NCBI RefSeq assembly: GCF_003865135.1
Contig: NZ_BHZC01000001.1
Coordinates: 5,580,001 to 5,644,000 of the forward strand
Direction: 5' to 3'
Length of the DNA: 64,000 nucleotides
DNA from: Streptomyces chrestomyceticus JCM 4735
GTDB taxonomy: Bacteria > Actinomycetota > Actinomycetes > Streptomycetales > Streptomycetaceae
Below, in pieces: positions 25,885 through 36,716 of this stretch. Numbering within the stretch: position 1 is the first letter of the stretch; each line of letters begins with the position of its first letter. The position numbers were made by a program, and so were the translations under genes. The notes beneath the pieces are model-generated. The model saw only the letters and a list, made by a program, of their open reading frames with translations, did no database searches and was not told the origin of the DNA.

Positions 25885-26571
25885 TCAGGCCCGCCGATGG
25901 CCTATCAGCCGGGGCTTCGGTTCCAGGCCGTCCAGGCCGTGCCAGGCGAGGTTCACCAGGTGGGCGGCCACCTCGGACTTCTTCGGTTTGCGGACGTCGA
26001 GCCACCACTGGCCGGTCAGGGCGACCATGCCGACCAGGGCCTGGGCGTACAGGGGGGCCAGTTTGGGGTCGAAGCCGCGGGCCTTGAATTCCAGGCCGAG
26101 GATGTCTTCGACCTGGGTGGCGATGTCGCTGATCAGGGAGGCGAAGGTGCCGGTGGACTGGGCCACGGGGGAGTCGCGGACCAGGATGCGGAAGCCGTCG
26201 GTGTAGGTCTCGATGTAGTCGAGGAGGGCGAACGCGGCCTGTTCGAGGAGTTCGCGGGGGTGGCCGGCGGTCAGGGCGCCGGTGACCATGTCCAGCAACT
26301 GGCGCATCTCGCGGTCCACCACGACCGCGTACAGGCCCTCCTTGCCGCCGAAGTGCTCGTAGACGACCGGTTTGGAGACGCCGGCCTTCGCGGCGATCTC
26401 CTCGACCGAGGTGCCCTCGAAGCCGCGTTCCGCGAAGAGGGCGCGGCCGATGTCGAGCAGCTGCTCACGGCGCTGGGCGCCCGTCATCCGCACCCTGCGG
26501 GTGCGCCGGGTCCCCGCGCCGGAGGGGGCCTTGCCCTGGTTGTCGTTCACGCTGCTGCCGTCGATCGCCAC
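25885..26571 (-). CDS. TetR-family regulator, probably of the adjacent desaturase
   Basis: The 228-residue protein has a basic N-terminal arm followed by a TetR HTH (RREQLLDIGRALFAERGFEGTSVEEIAAKAGVSKPVVYEHFGGKEGLY), then an all-helical ligand domain. GTG 26571 is used; GTG 26550 is a possible alternative. It lies 25 bp after the desaturase stop on the same strand, so both are likely one operon, with the operator upstream of the desaturase giving autoregulation. The ligand may be an acyl-CoA or fatty acid by analogy with other desaturase-linked TetR proteins; that is inference. Confidence 0.9.
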   Translation of the reverse strand: MAIDGSSVNDNQGKAPSGAGTRRTRRVRMTGAQRREQLLDIGRALFAERGFEGTSVEEIAAKAGVSKPVVYEHFGGKEGLYAVVVDREMRQLLDMVTGALTAGHPRELLEQAAFALLDYIETYTDGFRILVRDSPVAQSTGTFASLISDIATQVEDILGLEFKARGFDPKLAPLYAQALVGMVALTGQWWLDVRKPKKSEVAAHLVNLAWHGLDGLEPKPRLIGHRRA

Positions 26572-26596
26572 CCGTCAATGATGCCTTCCCCGGCTG

Positions 26597-27586
26597 TCAC
26601 CGGCCGGTACCCCCGGGCGCGGCCGCGTCCTGACGCTTCGCGTCGAGGCGGGAGGCGTTCGGCCAGCGCACGTCGTACGCCCAGCCGGCCTTCTCGAACC
26701 AGCGGATCAGGCGGGCGCTGGAGTCGAGCTGTCCCTTCATGACGCCGTGCCGGGCGCACGTCGGGTCGGCGTGGTGCAGGTTGTGCCAGGACTCGCCGCA
26801 GGAGAGCACCGCGAGCCACCAGACGTTGCCGGAGCGGTCGCGGGACTTGAACGGGCGCTTGCCGACCGCGTGGCAGATGGAGTTGATCGACCACGTGACG
26901 TGGTGGAGCAGGCCGACGCGGACCAGGGAGCCCCAGAAGAAGGCGGTGGCCGCGCCCTGCCAGGACAGCGTGACCAGGCCGCCGACCAGGGGCGGGACGA
27001 GGAGGGAGACGACGGTCCACAGGACGAACTGGCGGGAGATCCGGCGGATCGCGGGGTCCTTGATCAGGTCCGGCGCGTACTTGTGCTGCGGCGTCTGCTC
27101 CTCGTCGAACATCCAGCCGATGTGGGCCCACCACAGGCCCTTCATGAGCGCCGGCACCGTCTCGCCGAACCGCCAGGGGGAGTGCGGGTCGCCCTCGGCG
27201 TCGGAGAACTTGTGGTGCTTGCGGTGGTCGGCCACCCAGCGCACCAGCGGCCCCTCGACCGCGAGCGACCCCATGACCGCCAGGGCGATCCGCAGCGGGC
27301 GCCTGGCCTTGAAGGCGCCGTGCGTGAAGTAGCGGTGGAAGCCGATGGTGATGCCGTGGCAGCCGATGAAGTACATCGCCGCCATCAGTGCCAGATCGAG
27401 CCAGCTCACGCCCCAGCCCCAGGCCAGCGGCACCGCGGCCACCAGCGCCACGAAGGGCAGGGTGATGAACAGCAGCAGGGTGATCTGTTCGACCGAGCGT
27501 TTGCTGTCGGTGCCGAGTGTCGCGGACGGCAGGGGGGTTTCGGCGGTTTTCGGCGTTTCTTCGATGACTTCGGGGCTAGCGGTCAT
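26597..27586 (-). CDS. Acyl-CoA delta-9-type fatty acid desaturase (membrane)
   Basis: The 329-residue integral membrane protein carries the three histidine boxes of the membrane desaturase family: HRYFTH, HRKHH and HNLHH. These ligate a di-iron centre. Hydrophobic segments lie near residues 35-75, 85-105 and 175-215. It should introduce a cis double bond into acyl chains and so adjust membrane fluidity. ATG at 27586 has GAGGGA at good spacing; the in-frame region upstream is the regulatory gap. It is followed by its presumed TetR regulator. Confidence 0.93.
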   Translation of the reverse strand: MTASPEVIEETPKTAETPLPSATLGTDSKRSVEQITLLLFITLPFVALVAAVPLAWGWGVSWLDLALMAAMYFIGCHGITIGFHRYFTHGAFKARRPLRIALAVMGSLAVEGPLVRWVADHRKHHKFSDAEGDPHSPWRFGETVPALMKGLWWAHIGWMFDEEQTPQHKYAPDLIKDPAIRRISRQFVLWTVVSLLVPPLVGGLVTLSWQGAATAFFWGSLVRVGLLHHVTWSINSICHAVGKRPFKSRDRSGNVWWLAVLSCGESWHNLHHADPTCARHGVMKGQLDSSARLIRWFEKAGWAYDVRWPNASRLDAKRQDAAAPGGTGR

Positions 27587-27981
27587 GTGGTGTCCCTCGT
27601 CGGGGGCTCGGGGCACGGTTACGGCTACGGGACCGTAACCTACGGTCACGTAAGTATGGCAGCGCCGCCAGGACGGGCAAGGGTCCGACAGGTCGGTAAC
27701 GGGTGGCCGAATTGCGGCAAAACAAGATGGGTGAAGCGTGCAAGTTCCGTCACATCCGGACAGCGGAGAGGTGTGAGCGCCGCCCCGGACAGGTAGGTGC
27801 CCAGCAAACGGACAGGGTGATCCGCCGACGCCGCGGAGACCTATCCTGGGGAACGTCGGACAGCGCGGTCCGCGACCCGCTTCCAGCACCGCCGGGCACA
27901 CCCCCGGCACCCGCTGCGGAGCACCCCTGCCAGCGCCCGGACGTGCTCAGATCACGAAGATCACTGCAAGGAGCCGCACCT
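27587..27981. other. Divergent desaturase/ppc control region
   Basis: No gene is supported. The left part holds the probable TetR operator (27617-27652). The right part should carry the ppc promoter; TATCCT at about 27841 is a weak -10 candidate. The ppc ribosome site AAGGAG lies just before 27982. Confidence 0.5.
27617..27652. promoter_or_regulatory. Candidate TetR operator upstream of the desaturase
   Basis: GGTTACGG (27617-27624) and CCGTAACC (27633-27640) form a perfect 8-bp inverted repeat. Further TACGG/CACGTAA repeats follow up to 27652, so the segment contains at least three spaced TACGG-type half sites. It lies 31 bp before the desaturase ATG, where a bound repressor would block transcription. 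Confidence 0.6.
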
Positions 27982-30765
<2,784 letters not shown>

Positions 30766-30795
30766 GCCGGACGGCCGACCGGTAGGACACGCATC

Positions 30796-30823
30796 GTCGG
30801 CCGGGGCTCAGGTCCCGGCCGAC
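30796..30823 (+). terminator. ppc terminator hairpin
   Basis: GTCGGCCGGG (30796-30805) and CCCGGCCGAC (30814-30823) form a perfect 10-bp stem, 31 bp after the ppc stop. The minus-strand membrane protein gene, as read, runs into this structure; its corrected frame would not. Confidence 0.7.
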
Positions 30824-31413
30824 AGCCGTATCCGGGTACGGAAACCCCACCGACAGCCGTACGCGGACACGAACCCTCGGCTACAACGCCGCGAACGTAG
30901 CCCCCAGCAACACGGCACCCAACGCCCCATCACCCAGGCCGTACGCCGCAGCTTCATACCGCCCGCAACCACCAGGGCCGCCAGCAGCAGCGACCCCGCG
31001 AACGGCACCCACGCATGCAGCACGCCACCCGCGCCGATGCGCACCGCCCGGTCCGTCCCCGGCTTCACGGTCACTTCGACATGCTCACCCTTGTCCGGAG
31101 CGGCCGCAGAGGCTATCGACACCTGGGTCCGGCGCCGACTGCCCTCCAGAGGCAGGTACGGGCCCGTGCACCGGTCCTCGTGGCAGGCCGTCACCGTCAT
31201 CGTCCCGCGCTCCCGCGCCTCCACGAGCATCGCGTACTGCGCCGTGTTCCACGACGTCCACACACCCGCCACCAGCAGCAGCAGCGCCAGCGCGCCCATC
31301 AGCCCCACACGGGCGACGAGCAGCAACCCGTAGGCGCTCTCCCCCATCCGGCGGGTACGGCTGCGTTTGACGGGGCGGCTGCGCTTCTTGCTGCTCGGGC
31401 GGCTCTTGGGCAT
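30808..31413 (-). CDS. Small membrane protein, C-terminus apparently frameshifted
   Basis: ATG 31413 has AAGGA nine bases upstream. A very basic N-terminus (MPKSRPSSKKRSRPVKRSRTRR) is followed by a membrane helix (about 33-52), an extracytoplasmic beta-rich part with two Cys (ACHEDRCTG) and a second helix (AWVPFAGSLLLAALVVAGG). After RRTAWVMG the read frame gives a Cys/Arg/Trp-rich tail unlike a natural C-terminus. Adding one base to the C-run at 30925-30928 gives instead ALGAVLLGATFAAL and a stop at 30881, completing a third helix. The layout resembles DUF3592-like proteins. No function is known. Confidence 0.65.
   Translation of the reverse strand: MPKSRPSSKKRSRPVKRSRTRRMGESAYGLLLVARVGLMGALALLLLVAGVWTSWNTAQYAMLVEARERGTMTVTACHEDRCTGPYLPLEGSRRRTQVSIASAAAPDKGEHVEVTVKPGTDRAVRIGAGGVLHAWVPFAGSLLLAALVVAGGMKLRRTAWVMGRWVPCCWGLRSRRCSRGFVSAYGCRWGFRTRIRLSAGT
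30819..30880. repeat. Imperfect 31-bp tandem repeat
   Basis: CCGACAGCCGTA begins both units (30819-30830 and 30850-30861); the rest of each unit is about half identical. It lies between the ppc terminator and the repaired end of the neighbouring gene. Confidence 0.4.
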
Positions 31414-31503
31414 GGCGGCGATCCTTGGCCATATGACTGCGCGCGGTCAACCTGAGGCATCGGGACAGCACCCCCGCCGCCTCCGGGACCCCGCCCGCCG
31501 GCC

Positions 31504-32097
31504 TCAGGAGTTGTACGTGCTCTGCGCCCGCTCCAGACCGTCCAGCACCAGCGCCTCCACCGCGTCCGCCGCCCGGTCCACGAAGTAGTCCAGCTCCTTG
31601 CGCTCCGCACCGGAGAAGTCCTTCAGGACAAAATCCGCCACCTGCATCCGCCCCGGAGGACGGCCGATACCGAACCGCACCCGGTGATAATCCGGCCCCA
31701 GCGACTTCGTCATCGACTTCAGACCGTTGTGCCCGTTGTCGCCACCGCCCAGCTTCAGCCGCAGCGCCCCGTAATCGATGTCCAGCTCGTCGTGCACCGC
31801 GACGATGTTCGCCACCGGAACCTTGTAGAAGTCCCGCAGCGCCGTCACCGGACCACCCGACAGATTCATGTACGTCATCGGCTTGGCCACCACCACCCGC
31901 CGGCTCCCCGGCCCCGGCGGACCGATCCGGCCCTCCACGACCTGCGCCCGCGCCTTGTGCGCCTTGAACCGCCCCCGCATCCGCTCCGCGAGCAGATCCG
32001 CCACCATGAACCCCACGTTGTGGCGGTTGGCCGCGTACTCCGGGCCGGGGTTGCCCAGCCCCGCGATCAGCCAGGGGCCCTCGGCGTCCGTCGTCAT
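31504..32097 (-). CDS. pth: Peptidyl-tRNA hydrolase
   Basis: The 197-residue enzyme releases peptides from stalled peptidyl-tRNA. The family sequence is complete: [25 protein letters not shown] with catalytic His, [38 protein letters not shown] with catalytic Asp, and the C-terminal [10 protein letters not shown]. The second ATG (32097) is preferred because GGAG lies 8 nt upstream of it but only 2 nt from the first ATG (32103). It is the last gene of the glmU-prs-rplY-pth set. A terminator-like hairpin separates it from rplY. Confidence 0.96.
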   Translation of the reverse strand: MTTDAEGPWLIAGLGNPGPEYAANRHNVGFMVADLLAERMRGRFKAHKARAQVVEGRIGPPGPGSRRVVVAKPMTYMNLSGGPVTALRDFYKVPVANIVAVHDELDIDYGALRLKLGGGDNGHNGLKSMTKSLGPDYHRVRFGIGRPPGRMQVADFVLKDFSGAERKELDYFVDRAADAVEALVLDGLERAQSTYNS

Positions 32098-32134
32098 CCT
32101 CATGTCTCCTTGCAGCGACCCACCCTGAAACGGC

Positions 32135-32175
32135 TCAACCGCCGCCCCGCACCGTGAGTGCGGGGCAGCGGTTGA
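32135..32175 (-). terminator. Strong hairpin between rplY and pth
   Basis: An 18-nt arm (32135-32152) pairs with 32158-32175 with a single mismatch and a five-base loop. It starts 24 bp after the rplY stop and ends about 38 bp before the pth start. It should end or attenuate transcription from rplY, so pth is expressed by read-through or from its own promoter. Confidence 0.75.
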
Positions 32176-32199
32176 CAGTAACGCGTGTTACGGAAGCGA

Positions 32200-32784
32200 T
32201 CAGCCCTCGGCGGACTCGTCGCCCTCGCCCGCCGCCGGCGCCTCGGCCTGCGCCGCGACGACCTGGAGCACCACGGTCTCCTCGTCGATCGCCAGCGTCG
32301 AACCGGCCGGCAGGGTGATGTCCTTGGCGTGCACCGAGTCACCGGCGTCCAGGCCCGCCACGGAGACGGTCACCGACTCCGGGATGTGGGTGGCCTCGGC
32401 CTCCAGCGGCAGGGTGTTCAGCAGGTGCTCCAGCAGGTTCGCACCCGGCGCCAGGTCGCCCTCGACGTGGATCGGCACCTCGACGGTGACCTTCTCGCCC
32501 TTCTTGACGGCCAGGAAGTCCACGTGGACCAGGAAGCCACGGATGGCCTCACGCTGCACGGCCTTGGGGATGACCAGCTCGCTGTCGCCGTCCACGTCCA
32601 GGCGGATCAGCGCGTTCGGGGTCTTCAGGGCCATCATCAGCGCGTGGTTGTGGATGGCGACGTGCTTCGGGGCGTCACCGTGGCCGTAGATCACGGCGGG
32701 GACCATGTCCTCGCGGCGCGAACGGCGGGCGGCACCCTTGCCGAAGTCGGTACGGATCTTGGCTTCGAGCTTGATCTCGGCCAT
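32200..32784 (-). CDS. rplY: 50S ribosomal protein L25 (general stress protein Ctc type)
   Basis: The 194-residue long form of L25 has the N-terminal 5S-rRNA-binding domain (KLEAKIRTDFGKGAARRSRR, VPAVIYGHG) and the C-terminal Ctc/TL5 beta domain (HVDFLAVKKGEKVTVEVPIHVEG, ITLPAGSTLAIDEETVV). The tail is acidic and Ala/Glu-rich. ATG 32784 is chosen because GAGGAG lies 8 nt upstream; the longer frame upstream has no site. It lies between prs and pth in the conserved order. Confidence 0.95.
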   Translation of the reverse strand: MAEIKLEAKIRTDFGKGAARRSRREDMVPAVIYGHGDAPKHVAIHNHALMMALKTPNALIRLDVDGDSELVIPKAVQREAIRGFLVHVDFLAVKKGEKVTVEVPIHVEGDLAPGANLLEHLLNTLPLEAEATHIPESVTVSVAGLDAGDSVHAKDITLPAGSTLAIDEETVVLQVVAAQAEAPAAGEGDESAEG

Positions 32785-32891
32785 GGCGGCACTCCTCGTA
32801 GTCGGCACGGTCGACGGACGACCGGACGGATCTGTGGGGCGTCACCCGGCCCACGACAGACCTGCTACGAAGAGCGCGTCGATAACGGACC

Positions 32892-32959
32892 GCCGCACCA
32901 CAGAAAAGTGCGGCCTCCCTCGCCGAGCAACTCCACGAGTCTACCCGGCGGGGAGGCCG
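32892..32959 (-). terminator. Two overlapping hairpins downstream of prs
   Basis: GCCGCAC (32892-32898) pairs with GTGCGGC (32908-32914). A longer arm CGGCCTCCCTCGCCG (32911-32925) pairs with CGGCGGGGAGGCCG (32946-32959). The two stems share bases 32911-32914, so they are mutually exclusive. They lie about 50-115 bp after prs and could work as terminator and alternative fold before rplY. Confidence 0.5.
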
Positions 32960-33006
32960 CCCCCAAAGTCGATCTCCGTACGCCCCCGCGGGCTACGGAA
33001 TCCGGC

Positions 33007-33981
33007 TCACTGCTCCTCGAAGAGGCTGGTCACCGAGCCGTCCTCGAACACCTCACGGATCGCCCGCGCGATCGTCGGCGCCATCGACAGCACCGTGATC
33101 TTGTCCAGCTCCAGCTCGGACGGGGTGGGCAGGGTGTTGGTGAAGACGAACTCGCTGACCTTGGAGTTCTTCAGCCGGTCCGCCGCCGGACCGGACAGGA
33201 TGCCGTGCGTGGCCGTCACGATGACGTCCGCGGCACCGTTGGCGAACAGCGCCTCCGCCGCGGCACAGATCGTGCCACCGGTGTCGATCATGTCGTCGAC
33301 CAGGACACAGACCCGGTCCTTCACGTCACCGACGACCTCGTGGACGGTGACCTGGTTCGCCACGTCCTTGTCCCGGCGCTTGTGCACGATCGCCAGCGGC
33401 GCGTCCAGCCGGTCGCACCAGCGGTCCGCGACCCGCACCCGGCCCGCGTCCGGCGAGACCACCGTCAGCTTCTCGCGGTCCACCTTGGCGCCCACGTAGT
33501 CCGCGAGGACCGGCAGGGCGAACAGGTGGTCCACCGGGCCGTCGAAGAAGCCCTGGATCTGGTCGGTGTGCAGGTCGACCGTGACGATCCGGTCGGCACC
33601 CGCGCACTTCAGCAGATCCGCGATCAGACGGGCCGAGATCGGCTCGCGGCCGCGGTGCTTCTTGTCCTGGCGGGCGTACCCGTACGACGGGATGACCACG
33701 GTGATGCTCCGGGCCGAGGCCCGCTTCAGCGCATCGATCATGATCAACTGTTCCATGATCCACTTGTTGATGGGAGCCGTGTGGCTCTGCATCAAGAAGC
33801 AGTCCGCACCACGCGCCGACTCCTGGTAACGGACATAGATCTCTCCGTTGGCGAAGTCGAACGCCTTGGTCGGGACCAGCCCGACACCCAGCTGGTGGGC
33901 GACCTCCTCAGCCAGCTCGGGGTGGGCGCGGCCGGAGAAGAGCATCAGCTTCTTCTCGCCGGTCGTCTTGATCCCGGTCAC
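33007..33981 (-). CDS. prs: Ribose-phosphate pyrophosphokinase
   Basis: The 324-residue enzyme makes PRPP from ribose-5-phosphate and ATP for nucleotide, His and Trp synthesis. Key motifs are FANGEIYVRYQESARGADCF, PSYGYARQDKKHRGREPISA, the divalent-cation/PRPP region VDLHTDQIQGFF, and the PRPP loop VLVDDMIDTGGTI. GTG 33981 has GAGGAG at the right distance; sequence upstream in frame does not resemble the family. It follows glmU by 70 bp on the same strand. Confidence 0.96.
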   Translation of the reverse strand: MTGIKTTGEKKLMLFSGRAHPELAEEVAHQLGVGLVPTKAFDFANGEIYVRYQESARGADCFLMQSHTAPINKWIMEQLIMIDALKRASARSITVVIPSYGYARQDKKHRGREPISARLIADLLKCAGADRIVTVDLHTDQIQGFFDGPVDHLFALPVLADYVGAKVDREKLTVVSPDAGRVRVADRWCDRLDAPLAIVHKRRDKDVANQVTVHEVVGDVKDRVCVLVDDMIDTGGTICAAAEALFANGAADVIVTATHGILSGPAADRLKNSKVSEFVFTNTLPTPSELELDKITVLSMAPTIARAIREVFEDGSVTSLFEEQ

Positions 33982-34051
33982 AGCAAATCTCCTCGAATCC
34001 TGTTTGCGTGCACTAATCACGGTACGCCCCGCACGGCGCACCCGAGCACGA

Positions 34052-35509
34052 TCACTGCTCGCCGTCGGACTCCTGGCCAGCAGCAGACGCAGCCTGCGCG
34101 GCGGCGCTTCCGGGACGCTTACGGGCGACCCAGCCCTCGATATTCCGCTGCTGGCCGCGCGCGACCGCCAGCGAACCCGGGGGCACATCCTTGGTGATGA
34201 CCGAGCCGGCAGCGGTGTACGCGCCGTCCCCGACCGTGACAGGAGCCACAAACATGTTGTCCGAGCCGGTCCGGCAGTGCGACCCGATCGTCGTGTGGTG
34301 CTTCGACTGACCGTCGTAGTTCACGAACACGCTCGCCGCACCGATGTTGGTGAACTCACCGATCGTCGCGTCACCCACGTACGACAGGTGCGGCACCTTC
34401 GTGCCCTCACCCACCGAGGCGTTCTTCATCTCCACGTACGCACCGGCCTTCGACTTCGGCCCCAGGTCCGTACCCGGACGCAGATACGCGTACGGGCCCA
34501 CGCTCGCCCCCGGACCGACCTTCGCACCGTCCGCGACCGTGAACGACACCTTCGCGCCCTCACCGACCGACGTGTCCTTCAGCCGCGTGTCCGGACCCAC
34601 CTCCGCGTGCGCCGCCACATGCGTGGCGCCCAGCAACTGCGTACCCGGATGCACCGTCGCGTCCGCCTCGAACGTCACCGACACGTCCACCCACGTCGTC
34701 GCCGGATCCACGACCGTCACACCGGCCAGCATCGCCCGCGTCAGCAGCCGCTCGTTGAGCAGCCGCCGCGCCTCCGCCAACTGCACCAGGTTGTTGATGC
34801 CCAGGATCTCCCGGTGGTCGTCCGCCACCGCCGCGCCGACCCGGTGACCGGCCTCGCGCAGAATCCCCAGCACGTCCGTGAGGTACTCCTCACCCTGGCT
34901 GTTGTCCGTACGCACCTTGCCCAGCGCGTCCGCCAGAAGCTGCGCGTCGAACGCGAACACCCCGGAGTTGATCTCCCGGATCGCGCGCTGCGCGTCCGTG
35001 GCGTCCTTGTGCTCGACGATCTCGGTCACCGCGCCGGTGTTCTCGTCCCGCACGATCCGGCCGTACCCGGTGGAGTCCGGCACCTCCGCCGACAGCACCG
35101 TGACGGCGTTGCCGTCCGCCGCGTGGGTGTCACCGAGCTTCTTGAGGGTCTCACCGGTCAGCAGCGGGGTGTCGCCGCACACGACGATCACCGTGCCGTC
35201 GAGGGTGATGCCGCCGTTGCCCAGCTCCTCCAGGCCCATGCGGACAGCGTGGCCGGTGCCGTTCTGCTCGTGCTGGACAGCGGTGCGCACATCCGGGTCG
35301 ATCTCGGCGAGATGCCCGCCGACCTGCTCACGGGCGTGACCCACGACCACCACGAGGTGCTCGGGGTCCAGCTCACGGGAGGCGGCGACGACATGCCCCA
35401 CGAGGGAGCGGCCGCAGATCGCGTGCAGGACCTTGGGGGTCGACGACTTCATGCGGGTGCCCTCACCCGCTGCGAGAACGACGACGGCGGCCGGGCGGTT
35501 GGCGCTCAC
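34052..35509 (-). CDS. glmU: Bifunctional GlcNAc-1-P uridyltransferase / GlcN-1-P acetyltransferase
   Basis: The 485-residue enzyme makes UDP-GlcNAc, the peptidoglycan precursor. The N-terminal uridyltransferase has LAAGEGTRMKSSTPKVLH and VVCGDTPLLTG. The C-terminal half is a left-handed beta-helix of hexapeptide repeats with the acetyltransferase site (YLRPGTDLGPKSKAGAYVEMK, NYDGQSKHHTTIG). A 25-residue Ala/Gln-rich tail is extra. GTG 35509 is preceded by GAAGGG; a possible promoter (GTTTCG, 17 bp, TATCCT at 35548-35576, minus strand) lies upstream. It heads the glmU-prs-rplY-pth group. Confidence 0.96.
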   Translation of the reverse strand: MSANRPAAVVVLAAGEGTRMKSSTPKVLHAICGRSLVGHVVAASRELDPEHLVVVVGHAREQVGGHLAEIDPDVRTAVQHEQNGTGHAVRMGLEELGNGGITLDGTVIVVCGDTPLLTGETLKKLGDTHAADGNAVTVLSAEVPDSTGYGRIVRDENTGAVTEIVEHKDATDAQRAIREINSGVFAFDAQLLADALGKVRTDNSQGEEYLTDVLGILREAGHRVGAAVADDHREILGINNLVQLAEARRLLNERLLTRAMLAGVTVVDPATTWVDVSVTFEADATVHPGTQLLGATHVAAHAEVGPDTRLKDTSVGEGAKVSFTVADGAKVGPGASVGPYAYLRPGTDLGPKSKAGAYVEMKNASVGEGTKVPHLSYVGDATIGEFTNIGAASVFVNYDGQSKHHTTIGSHCRTGSDNMFVAPVTVGDGAYTAAGSVITKDVPPGSLAVARGQQRNIEGWVARKRPGSAAAQAASAAGQESDGEQ

Positions 35510-35581
35510 GGGATGCCCTTCGGCTTCTTCGGGTGGTGGACACCCGAAGGATACCGGTGCGGTTTGCGGCCGAAACGCGGG

Positions 35582-35608
35582 CGGGTCCCGACCGGAGGTC
35601 GGGACCCG
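35582..35608 (-). terminator. Terminator after tRNA-Gln
   Basis: CGGGTCCCGACC (35582-35593) and GGTCGGGACCCG (35597-35608) make a perfect 12-bp stem with a three-base loop, nine bases after the tRNA CCA end and ahead of glmU. Confidence 0.75.
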
Positions 35609-35617
35609 AACTCAGCA

Positions 35618-35691
35618 TGGCTCCCGGGGGAGGACTCGAACCCCCATCTGCTGAACCAAAATCAGCGGTCTTGCCCTTAGACGACCCGGGA
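35618..35691 (-). tRNA. tRNA-Gln (anticodon UUG)
   Basis: The cloverleaf is readable on the minus strand. The acceptor stem TCCCGGG (35685-35691) pairs with CCCGGGA (35622-35628), followed by discriminator G and an encoded CCA (35618-35620). The anticodon arm GCTGA-TTTTGGT-TCAGC places TTG at positions 34-36. The T arm contains GGTTCGAGTCC. Total length with CCA is 74 nt. The gene starts only 6 bp after the stop codon of the upstream HTH gene. Confidence 0.95.
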
Positions 35692-35697
35692 TTAACC

Positions 35698-36588
35698 TTA
35701 TGTCCGGTTCGCCTCTTGGCTGCTGCGGACGCCCCCTACTATGCCGTACCACCAGCCCTCGATGCGACGGTAAAGGTCGGCGCTTTGCCGTACTCGGACC
35801 ACGAGGCAGCCGTGATAGTCCTCGCCCACGTTCTTGCGGACGGTCTTCGGGTTGTGCCTCTTCAGCGTCGTCCTGGCCAGGGAAGTGACGTCGATGCCGA
35901 CCAGATCCGCCCAGTAGCGCTCGGCCGCGCCGATGTCGGCCGACTCGTGGATCTGGACGCGGAACTGCGTGTGCTCCGGGGCGACTCCGAGGAGTGAGAG
36001 CCAGGCGACGAAGACCTGGATCATGCCGGGGTCGCTGTTGATGAACGTCACGCGTTCTTGAGGATTGTGCGGCTTGCTCTTGCTGCCCTCGGACCAGTAC
36101 AGGCCCACGCCGACGAGGAACAGGTCGCGGTCGCCCATGGTGCCGATCTCGTCGGCCGCGACGCGTTTCGTCCGCTGCCGCTCCTCGTCGCGGCGGCGCA
36201 GCGTCTCCTCCCAGCCGCGCTTGCCGATGGCGGACGCCTGCTCGCGGGTGCGCCTGGGCGGTCGGGGCATGTCCCGTACCCAGAGGGAGATGGAGCTCTT
36301 CGACACCCCCAGTTCGACCTGGATGGCGTCGTACGTCATCCCCCGTCCCCGAAGCTCCCGCGCCCTCGCCCGCAGGTCGTCCTTCGCGTTCGGGCGGCGG
36401 GTCCAGTCCGGGGGTGGTTCGCCTTCGAGGAGGCGGTTGAGGATGTCGTTGTTGTGGACGTGTAAGCGGTCGCGGATCTGGCGGCGGCTGAGGCCGGCGC
36501 GGCGGAGGGTGACCGCTTGGTCGCGCAGGGACTCGAAGTCCGCTCGTGTGTGGTGGTGCATGAGGTCAGGTTGCGGCGGTTTGGACAC
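35698..36588 (-). CDS. Helix-turn-helix protein with a possible endonuclease-like C-terminal region
   Basis: The 296-residue protein has two HTH-like segments, near residues 28-55 (LRRAGLSRRQIRDRLHVHNND) and 75-105 (GMTYDAIQVELGVSKSSISLW). A basic linker follows, then a C-terminal part with the block FLVGVGLYWSEGSKSK and FINSDPGMIQVFVAWLSLLGV. That block recalls LAGLIDADG-type fold proteins, but this is a weak resemblance. GTG 36588 and ATG 36561 are both possible; neither has a ribosome site. The stop is TAA, unusual here, and ends 6 bp before the tRNA. Function is unknown; DNA binding is likely. Confidence 0.65.
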   Translation of the reverse strand: MSKPPQPDLMHHHTRADFESLRDQAVTLRRAGLSRRQIRDRLHVHNNDILNRLLEGEPPPDWTRRPNAKDDLRARARELRGRGMTYDAIQVELGVSKSSISLWVRDMPRPPRRTREQASAIGKRGWEETLRRRDEERQRTKRVAADEIGTMGDRDLFLVGVGLYWSEGSKSKPHNPQERVTFINSDPGMIQVFVAWLSLLGVAPEHTQFRVQIHESADIGAAERYWADLVGIDVTSLARTTLKRHNPKTVRKNVGEDYHGCLVVRVRQSADLYRRIEGWWYGIVGGVRSSQEANRT

Positions 36589-36716
36589 GCAGGGGTCGAA
36601 AATTCGGACGATTCAATAGTTCGAGGGTAAATAATTCAGTATCCGCCCGTAACGGTGCACTCGCGTGCAGAGCGCTCGACGGAACATCGCGTGCGGGCGC
36701 CCGTAGGCTGGTCGGT
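36589..36716. promoter_or_regulatory. AT-richer divergent promoter region with leaderless -10 for the kinase
   Basis: This 128-bp gap has an AT-rich core (36598-36650) unusual for the window, with repeated ATTC/TTCG elements. On the plus strand TAGGCT (36704-36709) lies seven bases before the kinase ATG with no ribosome site, as expected for a leaderless mRNA. Minus-strand signals for the HTH gene are not clear. Confidence 0.4.
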
